DNA from: Achatina immaculata | Lineage: Eukaryota > Mollusca > Gastropoda > Stylommatophora > Achatinidae | NCBI GenBank assembly: GCA_009760885.1 | Contig: CM019710.1 | Span: 1,192,471-1,256,470, forward strand | Direction of reading: 5' to 3' | Length of the DNA stretch: 64,000 nucleotides | Part shown: positions 39,828 through 51,038 of the stretch, piece by piece | Position numbering within the stretch: the first letter of the stretch is position 1 | Layout of the letters: the number at the start of each line of letters is the position of its first letter | Made by a program: the position numbers and the translations under genes | Notes under the pieces: model-generated | The model's database searches: none | What the model was told of the DNA's origin: nothing | What the model saw: the letters and a program-made list of their open reading frames with translations, nothing else

Positions 39828-40295
39828 AGACTTTGTTGAAATGCGAGAGAAAAACTGAATCAGTGTGTTAGAACCTGCTCCAGCCTAATTTTTTTTCATA
39901 ATAGCTTGCCCTACTATCAGCAGAAGTGTACCCAGAAAGTCATACAGAGCACATGTTATAAGTTATCCTTTTACGTAAACATTTTCCCAAAGTCATAGTA
40001 AGTTTTATCTCCTCAGTTTTTTTCTTCTTCTGTTAGTCTGAATGAAGACGCGTTTTCCTGAATAGAAAGTAGAGGGTTTTGTTACTACCGTTTCTGTCTG
40101 ACCATGCTGGCACCAGTGTATCATGATTTTAACTGCAATCTAAATAGACCATCAGAACACTTACGGACAGTGGCGTATCAATGAGAAGACAAGGTGGGTG
40201 AGTGCCCCGGCTCCACGTTAGTGGGAAGTTAGAGGGCTGCCAAAGCCGTGGTATTGTTTTTTTTTTCTTCATTAGCTTTGCTACATTCTTTTTTT
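39828..40295 (+). repeat. DR2 dispersed repeat plus MITE, copy 2, cut by gap
   Basis: Repeats 34088-34555 including the left end of the hAT-like MITE (CAGTGGCGTATCAATGAG at 40169). The match stops at the N run. Confidence 0.85.
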
Positions 40296-40395
40296 NNNNN
40301 NNNNNNNNNNNNNNNNNNNNNNNNNNNNNNNNNNNNNNNNNNNNNNNNNNNNNNNNNNNNNNNNNNNNNNNNNNNNNNNNNNNNNNNNNNNNNNN
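40296..40395. other. assembly gap (100 N)
   Basis: Exactly 100 N, so of unknown true size. The next base starts duplication copy A, and the preceding repeat is broken off. Confidence 0.99.
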
Positions 40396-40419
40396 TATGA
40401 TCCAAATTATAATAATATA

Positions 40420-40676
40420 AAGGTAAAGGTAATCCTGTCATGCCATAGAGGTACATAGGGATATGGTGTTAGTGCCCATATTTTCCTTGACCTGTCAGCA
40501 CACTATAGGGGGATATTGTCAGTATCACGCCCGGCTGCCTTTCCTTTCCCAACTCCGGAAGAAGTCGGGTACCCATTTCTACAGCTGGGTGACTGGGGTG
40601 CCTCTGGCCGCATTCGAACTTATGAACTTCGCCATGAGAGGCCAGTGCACTAAACACTTCGCCGCTCAGACACCCA
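40420..40676 (-). mobile_element. SINE-1 copy
   Basis: Same structure as 20334-20598: head with TAGTGCACTGG and a diverged B box (AAGTTCGAATGC), body GGGTACCCGACTTCTTCCGG, the single segment CACCC-equivalent ATCCCCCTATAGTGTGCTGA, and TTTACC tail. Duplicated at 56446-56702. Confidence 0.9.
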
Positions 40677-41089
40677 CATATATATTCTTGATAAATTTAT
40701 GCAAAAATTATAAGTTATGGCTATGAGTTATGTGTAAAGAATGTAACATGAATCAAGGTGGTTATATTTGTGTATAAATAATTCATACAATAATCATATG
40801 TTTATGTCACCCATTAAAAAAAAAAACAACAAAATATACACAAAATGGTCCTATGGTATCTGTCAATTTATCAAAGCTTTCATCCAGGCTGATATTAACA
40901 TTATGATGTGATAGCTGTTTAAATTGTTGTAAATGCTAAAAATAGTATCACATCATTTATTGTTAAAACACGACAGTCATAATGAATGATAACAAAGAGT
41001 GTTTGTGTGTCACAGGTGTTATCTGGCAGTCTACTCACTTCTTAACTCTCACCAACAGTGAACTTTAACCTACACAATGCTGTTTTTAT

Positions 41090-41605
41090 GTCCCCTTTAG
41101 AGTTTCACGTCGTCGACCTCTTTTTTTTTTTTTTCTGTTGTGTTCCACTTGATAGCTTGTTTTGGGATTCCCTGATTGTTTATTCTCATCATGTGACCAA
41201 CATATGTCCATTTTCTTTTTCTGATCACCCATGAGACAGGTTCTTGTTTGCTTATCCGTCTTATCTCTGCGTTGTTCTTGAATTCGTTCCACTGTATACC
41301 GACTATTTTCCTTAAGCATTTCTCTTCAAAAGAGTCTAATTTCTTGTCTATTTCTTTAGCTGTTTTCCAGCTTTCACATGCATAAATGAGGGTGGATATT
41401 ACATTTGAATTGAATAATCTTAACCTGCTTTTTGTGAATATAAATTTTTGAATGGCATATGTTCTCAAGAATCTTGAAGGTCAATGATGCTTTTGCAATT
41501 TGAATTTTAACTTCCTTTCTGGTGTCACCATCCTGGTCTATGTAGCTGCCGAGATATGCAAATCAGTTTACTTCTTCAGCAGCTGTTCCCTCTATGCATA
41601 TTTGA
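41090..41605 (-). pseudogene. LINE-A ORF2 C-terminal fragment
   Basis: SRLRLFNSNVISTLIYACES, KKLDSFEEKCLRKIVGIQWN and VSWVIRKRKWTYVGHMMRIN match LINE-A at 2137-2787. Frameshifts occur at a T/A run (41123-41136) and near 41465. Duplicated at 57116-57631. Confidence 0.88.
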
Positions 41606-42811
41606 TAATATTTTTATGATATCTGATACAGAGCTGTATTTCTGCACTGCCTGTTGAAAGTGCTTATATCCTGCGGTGTCTCTGCTGTTCGATTGAGTGT
41701 GGTGCGAATAGAAACACAAATGTGTCAAATAAGCAACAGTGTTGTCACTGCTTTCAAGAAGGAGGTTGGTTCTGTGTGTCAAGTTACTAAGTTTAGAGCT
41801 ATGGCACCACTGTGAGCTGTGAACTTCGTATGGACAGTGTTGATGGTTCTTACTTATGTCTATTTGGCCAATGGTAAACTGCGATGGACTTTGTGTGTCC
41901 TGATTTGGCTTGGCGCCTTAGCTATGAAGTTCACACCATGAGCAACGCTGACTATTTTCACATTTGAACTGTTGTAGTTCCTGAAATGGTGCTCTCACTG
42001 GGTGGCTCATCATCAAGGACTGATGTGAAGGACCATCGATGAACATTTTGTGTGATATTCACTGGCACAGGCAGTGCAGCAATTATGAATTCTGAATATA
42101 AACACAGAAACATGAATATAAAGAAGAATAATTCCTAACTGTCTTCACAGAACTTTGAAATCTAATCTCTGGTAAGGATAAATACTTAAATCCCATCTTT
42201 GATTATGGCAGCAAGTCGGATGACACCACCACTGTAGCCACCATGACGGATAGCCAATGAGACTGCTGTTTGTGGGTGATAAGAAGAAAAAAACATTACC
42301 TATTTAGTTATCATCATTATCATCATCATCATCATTACTGAACTCCAGACAAATCTCTGATCTCCTTTCAGCATTCAGCAACTGATGACACCAGTTTTAT
42401 GCTGACTCACAGTTCTCTTTGTAAAACAAGACAAACAAATACAACAAAGTCTAGTGTGATCAAAATTCAGGCCACGGACGCCAATACTTTGGAAAAGTTT
42501 CATATCTTTGTGGTAGCTATGTCATTTCAATGCAAAAGAATTTGTTTTTTAAAGAAAATGTGGGTAACCTTTAATGAATAAACACTACACTATGCTAAAA
42601 AAAATACACAGTACAGACTTGGTGAATTTTCAAACTGACAATAATGTAATTACATTTTTAAATGTGAAAAATGTTCCTTCATCCATGCAGGATTTGCCGA
42701 AACATCAGATTTTAAACATTCCACAGTGGAAAAAAACAAAACATTGAGATTTTGTCATGGACTCCTGGTCCGTATACCACCAATTGGGAAACACTGTCCT
42801 AGGCTAATGAA
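41606..42811. other. unassigned; possible MITE end at about 42785
   Basis: No coding pattern. A (CAT)n stretch lies at 42310-42335. CAATTGGGAAACACTG at 42781 resembles the end of the hAT MITE at 47419-47619, but no partner end was found. Confidence 0.4.
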
Positions 42812-42995
42812 GTCACATAATGATGAAGGAAGTACTTCTATGTTAGCCAGGCATCTCTTATGCCACTGCAGTCACATAACGATGAAGCAAGTACTTCTAT
42901 GTTGGTCAAGCATCTTCTAGCCTACTGTAGTCACATAATGATGAAGCAAGTACCTCTATGTTAGTCAGGCATCTCCTAGGCTATTAAAGTCACAT
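42812..42995. repeat. 59-bp tandem repeat, three copies
   Basis: GTCACATAA begins at 42812, 42871 and 42930, and GTCACATC at 42989. Duplicated at 58838-59021. Confidence 0.92.
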
Positions 42996-43044
42996 CTATT
43001 TCATACATACTGTAACTGGTCCTTGACATAAGCTGTAAAAAAAG

Positions 43045-43215
43045 TAAAGTAATCCTGTTGTGCCATGGAGACATGATGTTAGTGCCCATATTTTTCTTGA
43101 CCTGTCAGGGTGAGTGGTCAGCATAACACCTTTCTTCCCTGCCTCTAGATCAAGCCAGGTACACATTTCTACAGCCTGGGTGACTGGTGTGCCTCCAGCC
43201 ATATTTAAACCATCA
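43045..43215 (-). mobile_element. SINE-1 remnant (head missing)
   Basis: GTAATCCTGTTGTGCCATGG, GTTAGTGCCCATATTTTTCT and CACATTTCTACAGCCTGGGT follow the SINE-1 body in order, with deletions. Duplicated at 59071-59241. Confidence 0.78.
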
Positions 43216-43602
43216 ACTTTCAACTTGAAAAACTACCATATACTGTATCTTTAATGTATGTCAGCTGTACTTCTGTCTATGCTAGTTGCTCCCTAAATGC
43301 ACATTAGCTGACCATCGGTGTATGTTAGTAGGCCATAAAAATAATCTATTCTGGGATGTGTTGCATCTTCATTTTGACAAAAATGATCATTTGCAAATAA
43401 ATAATTCAGAATGACCAAATTCAATATCACAAATACAATTTTAAAAACTATGACATTGATAAATATATCTTGAACTGATAATCTGTTGAATGTGCCTCAC
43501 ATATTTTATAGCACTCAAGCTAGCAACAAATCCTAAGCTTGGCTCCTTCATCAGACTAGACCTGTAAGCTGTGTACAAATGCTGATTGAGAAGTAGTAGT
43601 AG

Positions 43603-44141
43603 AAGTATAATAGGCCAAGCAAAGACTGCATTTCAGAGAATGAGAAACATATTAGCTAACACATCTTTATCAATGAATGTTAGAAAACGAGTCCTAAAAT
43701 GCTATATTGAACCTATCTTGTTATATGGAAGTGAATCATGGACAATATGCAAGTCTGCACAAAAATCATTGGAAGCAGCAGAAATGTGGTTTATTAGAAG
43801 AATGTTGCGAATCCCCTGGACAGCAAAAATAACTAATGAAGAATGTATGAGAAGAGCTGGAGACACAAAAAAACCTTGTCAAAAAGATAAGAGAGAGACA
43901 ATGTACTTTCACAGGACACGCAATGAGAAGAGGGGGCATTGAAAATATTATAACAACAGGAAAAATAGAAGGAAGAAGATCAAGAGGAAGACCAAGAGAA
44001 ATGATACTGCACAGTCTGACGGGATGGTGTGAGAGGAGATCACCAACAGAACTGATGGCCTGCATGAAGGATCGGGTACTCTGGAGAAGGATAATAGCCA
44101 ATGCCAGTCAGCACAGCACATGATGATGATGATGATGAGTA
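43603..44141 (+). pseudogene. LINE-D 3' fragment within an AGT microsatellite
   Basis: IGQAKTAFQRMRNILANTSL, KRVLKCYIEPILLYGSESWT and FIRRMLRIPWTAKITNEECM match LINE-D. An extra A in the run at 43867-43873 shifts the frame before RRGGIENIITTGKIEGRRS and the GRPREMILHSLTGWCERRSP end. It is bounded by GAAGTAGTAGTAG at 43590-43602 and 44142-44154, a 13-bp duplication of AGT repeat sequence. The tail is GAT repeats. Duplicated at 59628-60166. Confidence 0.9.
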
Positions 44142-44935
44142 GAAGTAGTAGTAGTAGTATTAGTAGTAGTAGTAGCAGTAACAGTAGTAGTAGTAGTAGT
44201 AGTAGTTAGTAGTAGTATTAGTTAGTAGTTAGTAGAAGTAGTAGTAGTAGTATTAGTTAGTAGTAGTAGTAGTTAGTAGTAGTAGTAGTATTATTTAGTT
44301 GTAGTAGTAGTATTAGTACTAGTAGTATTAGTAAGTAGTAGTAGTAGTAGTAGTTAGTTAGTAGTAGTAGTATTAGTAGTAGTAGTATTAGTAGTAGTAG
44401 TAGTAGTATAGTAGTAGTAGTATTAGTTAGTTGTAGTAGTAGTAGCAGTAATATTAGTAGTATTAGTAGCTGTAGTAGTATTAGTTTGTAGTAGTAGTAT
44501 TAGTAGTATTATTAGTTAGTAGTAGTAGTTAGTAGTAGAGTAGTAGTAGTATTAGTAGTATTATTTAGTTGTAGTAGTAGTAGTAGTAATAGTGTTAGTA
44601 GTATTAGTAGCTGTAGTAGTATTATTAGTTAGTAGTAGTATTATTAGTTAGTAGTAGTTAGTAGTAGTAGTAAGTAGTAGTAGTAGTATTAGTAGTATTA
44701 TTTAGTTGTAGTAGTAGTAGTATTAGTGTAGTAGTATTAGTAGTAGTAGTATTAGTTAGTAGTAGTTAGTTAGTAGTAGTTAGTAGTAGTTAGTAGTAGT
44801 AGTAGTAGTTAGTAGTAGTAGTATTAGTTGTAGTAGTAGTAGTATTAGTAGCTGTAGTAGTATTAGTTAGTAGTTAGTAGTAGTAGTACTTAGTAGTAGT
44901 AGTAGTAGAAGTAGTAGTAGTAGTAGTAGTAGATG
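44142..44935. repeat. (AGT)n compound microsatellite, about 790 bp
   Basis: AGT triplets mixed with ATT, TTAGT and AGTT steps. The duplicate at 60167-60837 is about 120 bp shorter and differs in order, the largest difference between the two 6.4-kb copies. Confidence 0.96.
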
Positions 44936-45189
44936 AATCTAATGAACAGAAAAGTGACATATCAAAACCACTAACAACCTTGACTTACCTGCCCACCACA
45001 TCTACTATCCAAGCCTGCATCAATCAATCCCACTGATACCACATCTCAACAGTAGTGACACAGATCTCTGAGGCCACTGTGGTCTGCCTTGCCCAGCTGC
45101 TCTCTTACCATCTCCAATCTAAAAAATGGTAATAAAGGGAGGTAATAAGGAATAAAGATGCTGTCCCATTTGGTAGTCAGTGACTAATA
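44936..45189. other. unassigned
   Basis: Nothing recognised between the microsatellite and the 34-bp array. Confidence 0.35.
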
Positions 45190-45735
45190 GCTGACATGCT
45201 AACATCAGGACTGGTGAACCATAGCTGACATACTAACATCAAGACTGGTGACTCATAGCTGACATACTAACATCAGGACTGGCAAACCATAGCTGACAAA
45301 CTAACATCAAGACTGGTGACTCATAGCTGAAATACTAACATCAAGACTGGTGAACAATAGCTGAAATATTAACATCAAGACTGGTGAACCATAGCTGAAA
45401 TACTAACATCAAGACTGGTGAACCATAGCTGAAATACTAACATCAAGACTGGTGACTCATAGCTGACATACTAACATCAAGATTGGTGGACTCATAGCTG
45501 ACATACTAACACCAATATTGGTGAACCATAGCTGACATACTAACATCAAGCCTGGTAACTCATTGATGACATACTAACATGACTGGTAAACAATAGATGA
45601 CATACTAACATCAGGACTGGTGAATCATTGCTGACATACTAACATGAATGGTAAACAATAGCTGACATACTAACATTAGGACTGGCGAACCATAGCTGAC
45701 ATACCAACATCTGGACTCATGAACCATAGCTGACC
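45190..45735. repeat. 34-bp minisatellite (DR1-linked), about 16 copies
   Basis: CATAGCTGACATACTAACAT + CAAGACTGGTGAAC every 33-35 bp. On the minus strand it begins directly after the DR1 block GGTCTTGGTCAGCTATGGTT. Expanded by about two units in copy B (61091-61707). Confidence 0.95.
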
Positions 45736-46010
45736 AAGACCCTGTCCCACCTCTCTGTTGCTACCATCACTAACAGATTATAGCATGTCTAACATGGCAG
45801 GGATAGCCATACTCCTCATGGTGATGGACCCTGCTAAAGAACTATTCAACACCCTCCCTTTTTAGTTCCACTCCAGGGACTGACAAAAAAATAATTAGCT
45901 ATCGAAATCAACTCCCAATTTACCAGCTTGATGTGCCTCAACATCTTCACAACACTGGCTGCAAAAGAACACCAGCTCAAGGTTCCTGGGAGACAAAAGA
46001 AGAGGCACCT
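45720..46010 (-). repeat. DR1 dispersed repeat, copy 2
   Basis: The minus strand shares GAGCTGGTGTTCTTTTGCAG, GAAGATGTTGAGGCACA, a GGAACTAAAAAG--GGGTG block, CTTTAGCAG--TCCA-CACCAT and GTGGGACAGGGTCTTGGTCA in order with 51890-52190. An 82-codon minus frame (45846-46094) crosses it but has no known match. Duplicated at 61692-61982 and 63070-63360. Confidence 0.78.
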
Positions 46011-46177
46011 AGATAATGTGGAAGGTTGCCAAGTGGTCACTGTGGTGAACAGCATCTCCCATTTGCACTTCATAATCCACCTCAGTAACAACAAACTGTC
46101 TACTTCTGATTAAGAAAAAATATCTTGAAAACTATGCTACAACACTGTGGCATTATGTACACAAGATTATCCATTTC

Positions 46178-46650
46178 ACTTTATTCATTTGCTTGTCCCA
46201 TGCAGAACTGTGCCTCCCAAACAGCACTCCTGTAGGCCTCTCGGTTGTCAGCAAGATGGCCTGCCTCTGTTGCATCCATTTGCAGATCGTCAATGAAATC
46301 TTGCAGGCATCTTCATTTTGGTCTTCCTCTCTTTCTTTTTCCCAATATGTATCTTTCCAATACGGTCTTTTCTAAATTATCATGATGTTTAATGTGTCCA
46401 AAATAGTTCAGTTTTCTGTCTTTAATCCTCTTTACTGGCCAGCCTTCTTGAATATTAAGCTCTTGTAGTATAGATATATTTGTTCTTTTTTGTGTCCACG
46501 ATATTTGGAGAACTCTTCTGTAGCACTTACATTCAAAGGCATTTAAGTGTTTCTCACCTGTTTTGTTAATTGTCCAGGTCTCACAGGCATATGTTGCGAT
46601 TGGAAAGATGATCTTATTTTTGTGGTTCTGTCTGCTCCTCTCCACAGAAG
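46178..46650 (-). pseudogene. LINE-C ORF2 C-terminal fragment
   Basis: ATYACETWTINKTGEKHLNA, FECKCYRRVLQISWTQKRTN, ISILQELNIQEGWPVKRIKD and LERYILGKRKRGRPK in an open 110-codon frame, then the AGHLAHNREAYR-type end in another frame. Duplicated at 62150-62622 and 63528-64000. Confidence 0.9.
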
Positions 46651-47418
46651 ATTATCCACACAACATATATCCCAAGCTAGAACATGGGATGCAGGAGGAT
46701 AAAGCAGATTACTCTGGTGATTTTCTGTGTGTAGAATGTAAACTGTAGATGTACTGCTGTTCATTTCTGTGTATATTTCCACTATTGTCCACTGGAATAA
46801 TGTTCCTTCTTACATTACTACTCTATGTTGTTTTGCATCTGTTTTGTTACTCACTTCACAGACTTACTTGCTGCCAGGTTCATTCTCTCTCAGTGGAAAT
46901 AGTAATACAGAAGCAGTAACTTTACAGCTGAAATGACTTTAATGATGCATGAGGTGACGATGAGCGAAATGACGAGAAAAACAAAGGTATCAACAAAATC
47001 CATGGACACAAGACTGGACATCTTCACGATATATGTTCCCGGCAGACTAATGTCACCATCAGAACAACCTAATACACTCTGTTCTACATCTGTTTCACTA
47101 AACAACATTTCTGACAGCCTAATCTACGTCTATCTCAGACGATACACAAAACACACCTGTCCCTCAGTCATATGATTTTTCTCTCACTTGACCTTTTTCC
47201 TATCATTCCCCATCCGTCACCCTCGTGCAAACCTGAGACAAGGAGATGGACTCTACTCACAAACAGCTGATTACTTTAGAAGATAACTCATTTTATACAA
47301 ATGTTCCAATTCTCAGATGAGTTATCTATCTTACATCCAAACATTCAATATACTGCTATAAGGAGAGCAAGCAGAAGATATACGTTAAGTAATCTTTCTG
47401 TTCAAATGATGCTCACTT
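46651..47418. other. unassigned; minor ORF with one hydrophobic segment
   Basis: A 72-codon minus frame at 46890-47108 has a hydrophobic stretch (FVFLVISLIVTSCIIKVI). The opposite strand is also open over most of it (46933-47175), so it is probably chance. Copy A of the duplication ends at 46851. Confidence 0.3.
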
Positions 47419-47619
47419 CAGTGGTTCCCAAAATTGTTACGGTCAAGGATGCACAAAGTTAATAATAATTTACTACGGACCTCCCTATACAGTCTCTCTA
47501 AACTCCCCTTGACACTATGTACACATTTAAAATCACATGTTTTTAGTTTTACATAAAGTCTAGTCTTGTTATGTGGACCACTACCTGACCCTTTGTATCC
47601 CAAAGTTTGGGAACCACTG
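47419..47619. mobile_element. hAT-like MITE, 201 bp
   Basis: Ends CAGTGGTTCCCAAAATTGT and ACAAAGTTTGGGAACCACTG-type are inverted repeats of about 14 bp, the classic hAT MITE terminus. Length and lack of a gene fit. The flanking octamers GCTCACTT and CTACAGTT agree only partly. Confidence 0.82.
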
Positions 47620-47979
47620 CTACAGTTTGTGTGGAAATAAATGGACCATACTGCACAGTATATAATCTAAATGCATTCAGACCTATGTTAAGAACAAAAC
47701 ACAACAGTCTACTGTACCTGAGAGAGAGTTCATGCGCTGCCTGATTTAGGCTGATGATGATCTGTGTGTCCGCAACAGACCCTGAGTGCTTGTGACAGAC
47801 ACTGAACACCAGAAGTAGATGTTATGTTGTTCATGACCTTTGCCAGTTTCAGCCAGGCTCAGATGCAAATGTAAGGTCTGAAAGTGGAGAGTACTGAAAA
47901 TTGATGTACTACATCAGATTTATTGTTGATGTATCATATCAACAATTTGTTTGAAAACATCAAATATATATCCATACTT
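47620..47979. other. unassigned
   Basis: No recognisable gene or repeat; an 86-codon minus frame partly overlaps the MITE and is not supported. Confidence 0.35.
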
Positions 47980-48128
47980 ACTTACATCCTTCCAGTGCCC
48001 CTAAATGGTCACATAGGGCCCGCATAGTAAAGAGAATTAAATAGAGAAAACTTAAATATTTTGGATGCGTTAAAAGTCATGATAATTTAGACAGGACCAT
48101 CTTGGAAAGGTACATAATAGGAAAAAGT
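47980..48128. mobile_element. LINE-A 3' scrap (minus) joined to LINE-C scrap (plus)
   Basis: 47980-48029 matches the LINE-A 3' end in reverse (CATCCTTCCAGTGCCCCTAA, GTCACATAGGGCCCGC). 48030-48128 is LINE-C in plus orientation (KRIK-RKLKYFGCVKSHDNL, LERYIIGK). They abut without spacer, tail against body. Confidence 0.75.
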
Positions 48129-48253
48129 GGTGTTTCTGTTTCTGTTTCTTCTGCTTTCAACATCTCAGCAGTCACTTTTATGATCATGCGTGGTAAGGTA
48201 CAGTGGTCCTATTCTTTACAGATCCCAGGACCACACGGGAGGATGTTCGTATA

Positions 48254-48735
48254 TCTTATCTTATCTTATATCCTTCCCGTGCCGTTAAACGTCACATAGG
48301 GCTTGCAAAGTAGTTCGCCAATTTTTCCTGTCTTCGGCGAGTCTTTCAACCTCATCAAAGGATTTTATACCTGTTAATTTGGCCTCTCTTAATAATGTCC
48401 TCTTCAGAGTTTCACGCGGTCTGCCTCTTTTTCTTTGGCTTGTTGTGTTCCATTTGATAGCTTGTTTTAGGATTCTCTGATCATTTCTTCTCATCAAGTG
48501 ACCAACATATGCCCATCTCCTTTTCCTGATCACCCATGAGACTGGTTGTGGTTCAGTCATCTGTCTTATCTCTGCATTGTTCTTGAATTCGTTCCACTTG
48601 ATGCCGAGTATTTTCCTTAGGCATTTGTTTTCAAAAGAGACTCATTTCTTTTCTATTTCTTTAGTTGTTTTCCAGCTTTCGCATGAATAAATGAGGGTGG
48701 ATATTACATTTGAATTGAATAGTCTTAACTTAGTA
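48254..48735 (-). pseudogene. LINE-A ORF2 C-terminal fragment with 3' tail
   Basis: VSWVIRKRRWAYVGHLMRRN, KRGRPRETLKRTLLREAKLT and SFDEVERLAEDRKNWRTTLQ match the end of LINE-A ORF2 and stop at the same place (LCDV). The 3' UTR GACGTTTAACGGCACGGGAA and AAGAT-type repeats (48250-48272) follow. The thumb upstream to 48735 is frameshifted near 48640. Confidence 0.9.
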
Positions 48736-48794
48736 TATACTACAAGTTCGTACATACTACAAGTCAAATCACGCTTCTCTATATGCTAACATCT

Positions 48795-48947
48795 CTATAC
48801 ACTTAGAAACCAGCTCTTACTATCAAGGATGGCGTCAAGTTCCGGATCAACGTTACTGGAACTTTCTGTCGAGGACTCTGAAGCAACGCTGTCTACAGAA
48901 TAGCTTCGATCATCAGAATATTTTGCATCCTCACCTTTGGACGCCAT
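48795..48947 (-). CDS. small acidic, serine-rich ORF, unknown
   Basis: ATG at 48947 on the minus strand, 50 codons, ending TAG at 48795. The peptide starts MASKGEDAKYSDDRS, has VASESSTESSSN in the middle and ends with DPELDAILDSKSWFLSV. It is rich in Ser, Asp and Glu, as the N-termini of some transposases and nuclear proteins are. I do not recognise it. It might be a complete small ORF, a first exon or the start of a transposon gene truncated by the LINE-A insertion 60 bp away. No evidence of expression. Confidence 0.25.
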   Translation of the reverse strand: MASKGEDAKYSDDRSYSVDSVASESSTESSSNVDPELDAILDSKSWFLSV

Positions 48948-49299
48948 TCTGATCGAAATGTCAAATGTTTCGTACGTAAACGTTTTCGCTGTTTTAATTA
49001 TTTTTATTTCAATTTGTATACCGAGGCCGGCTCTACCAATAGTGCATCATGTGCATTTGCAAACGACGGGGGACAGCAAATTAGGAGAATTGGGATGAAC
49101 ATGCAAGCAAAATAAAGTAATGTGATTTATTTTCCTTAAAATACATGTTCGTTTATTCGCTAACCCATTGGTCGACCCGACATTATTCTGGGAAGAGGAT
49201 TCAAAATGAACTGATTTCTACCTTCTCTGTGACCATTAGAAAAAGAAATAGTTCCTACGGTACAGGTTTGTAGATATTTTTTAATGAGTAGTTCCAAAA

Positions 49300-49446
49300 A
49301 CAAAGCGAAGATGGCTGCAAGACATCGTTGATGATTTGCAAATGGATGCACCAGCAGAATGCCATCTTGCTCATAACCGAGAGGCCTACAGTAGTGCTGT
49401 TTGGGACGCAAAGTTCCGCAAGGGACATGCAAATGAATGAATGAAT
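49300..49446 (+). pseudogene. LINE-C extreme 3' end
   Basis: KRRWLQDIVDDLQMDAPAEC, HLAHNREAYSSAVWDAKF and RKGHANE-stop, followed by ATGA repeats: the last 46 codons of LINE-C in one open frame. Confidence 0.9.
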
Positions 49447-49465
49447 GCTGCGGAATTCTTTCTTT

Positions 49466-49500
<35 letters not shown>

Positions 49501-50612
49501 CAAAAGTGGTAATGCGCCTCCAGCTCTGGATGCCTTCCCCGCCCAACGCTGAGTGCGGTCACAAGCACCAGGACGCGTGAAGCAACAACGGGCTGGACTG
49601 TGAGCAAGTGCCGAGACACTAGGAGCCACTCCAGTCACATGATGATGTTTTGTTAACACATCACCTACCTTACCACCCCCAGCGTGATAACCCTCGACCC
49701 GTGTGTTATGGGAGGAACCTCGCGCGACCCAAAGCTTTACAAGTCAACCAGGCTCTAGTTGACTCTGCGAGGACCTTGACTCAGGTGAGTCTTAACACGA
49801 TATGGGTTATATGCCGGTAACCAACCGGGTTTCCCCGAGAAGGCTGAATACTTTGTACACTGACTTGCTTATATATAGCACTATTTGCTTGTGTTTTATG
49901 TTATTGGTGGGGTTACAATCAATATAGTCAAATATTTCACTTGTTAAAACGTGTTCAAAATCACCAAATTTATTTCAAAGTTAGTGTTCTATTGCGATAG
50001 TTCTTATACAACCGAATTAGCAATAGTCATAAAGATATGCATATTATTACACAAAGTTTGATGCAATACATATCGGCGCTCTTCAACGGGCTTAATAACT
50101 CTAACAAAAAAGGTACGATTACTCTTATAATTTTGTGAACTCTATTCAATTGTGTGTTCATGAGAATGTGTCATATTTGTAGTTTACATCCCCGTCTTTG
50201 ACGCTGAAAACTGGTGTATTAGTCTTTTTTAACACTCCCATTATTTCTACCCAATACGTGACAAGAAAAAAAAATACAAGTTGTTATAAAAAATACAAAT
50301 ATAAAATATGGCTGACATAATGAGCTCAGATTTCATTTACACTATTTTTACGATTTCAAAGCACATGGCAAAACTGAACACACTTTATCTTTCGTCTGCT
50401 CTCAGTCCTTTATTTTAAATACTGCCATAAACAAGGTAGAAGCTTCACGCCATGTATGAAAAATAAAATCATGGATATTAAAACATCGTATTTATAGAAA
50501 ACATCCACTTTCGTTTTCTATCTTGAAAGAAAAAGAAATTTATAGAATGAAAAAGGTAAATGCAACGGTCAATACTTTTATAATCCTGTGAGCTTTACCC
50601 ATCATAGCGTTT
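49447..50612. other. unassigned
   Basis: G/C-richer at 49500-49850, then A/T-rich. The minus frame at 49465-49659 and the plus stretch at 49700-49850 resemble nothing I know. No rRNA, tRNA or inverted termini found. Confidence 0.35.
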
Positions 50613-50890
50613 ATGTTAACGTGAAAGGTATATTTATTTTTCAATTGTAAACATGTATTATCTCGCTCTTACCAACGTAAGACAGTCGGAATTTTGAAAA
50701 AAAAAGGAGGGGAAGGCAGGGATAATTATCTCTACTTTTAAAAGTCAGAATATCTAGAGAAAAATGAAAAATCTGAAAGAAAAAAACGAATTTCACTTTC
50801 AAGTCGCTGTAATCTTTCCAATATTTTTCGCCAGTGTTTTGTACACCATCTTTATCATGATGATGATGATGATGATGATGACAATGATGG
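50613..50890 (+). repeat. DR3 dispersed repeat, copy 1
   Basis: TGTTAACGTGAAAGGT, then CTCTTACCAACGTAAGAC and AATATTTTTCGCCAGTGTTT, ending in ATGATGATG repeats. The same blocks occur in the same order at 52362-52640. Homology is patchy. Confidence 0.6.
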
Positions 50891-50997
50891 CACTAATGAT
50901 AATAAATTTACAGCCTATGCTATGAATTTTTTCATTAATTCAAAAATTATTGTTGATATTTTTAAAAATTAATGATCGGACATAACATTTACTTACC

Positions 50998-51000
<3 letters not shown>

Positions 51001-51038
<38 letters not shown>

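Larger units (their letters stand above)
40396..46851. repeat. 6.4-kb segmental duplication, copy A
   Basis: Matches 56422-62823 almost base for base (offset 16026, then 16025 after a one-base indel near 43456, then 15972 after length changes in the AGT and 34-bp arrays). The left limit coincides with the gap edge. The right limit is at GTTTTGTTACT, after which copy A continues TCACTTCACAG. Confidence 0.97.

Noticed and set aside
45928..46113. 61-codon plus frame and 82-codon minus frame conserved in three copies
   Set aside because: Conserved only because the DNA segment is duplicated; it overlaps the DR1 repeat and both strands are open.
49447..49860. Possible LTR or protein-coding stretch (G/C-richer, with short frames)
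   Set aside because: No terminal direct repeats, primer-binding site or recognisable domain found.
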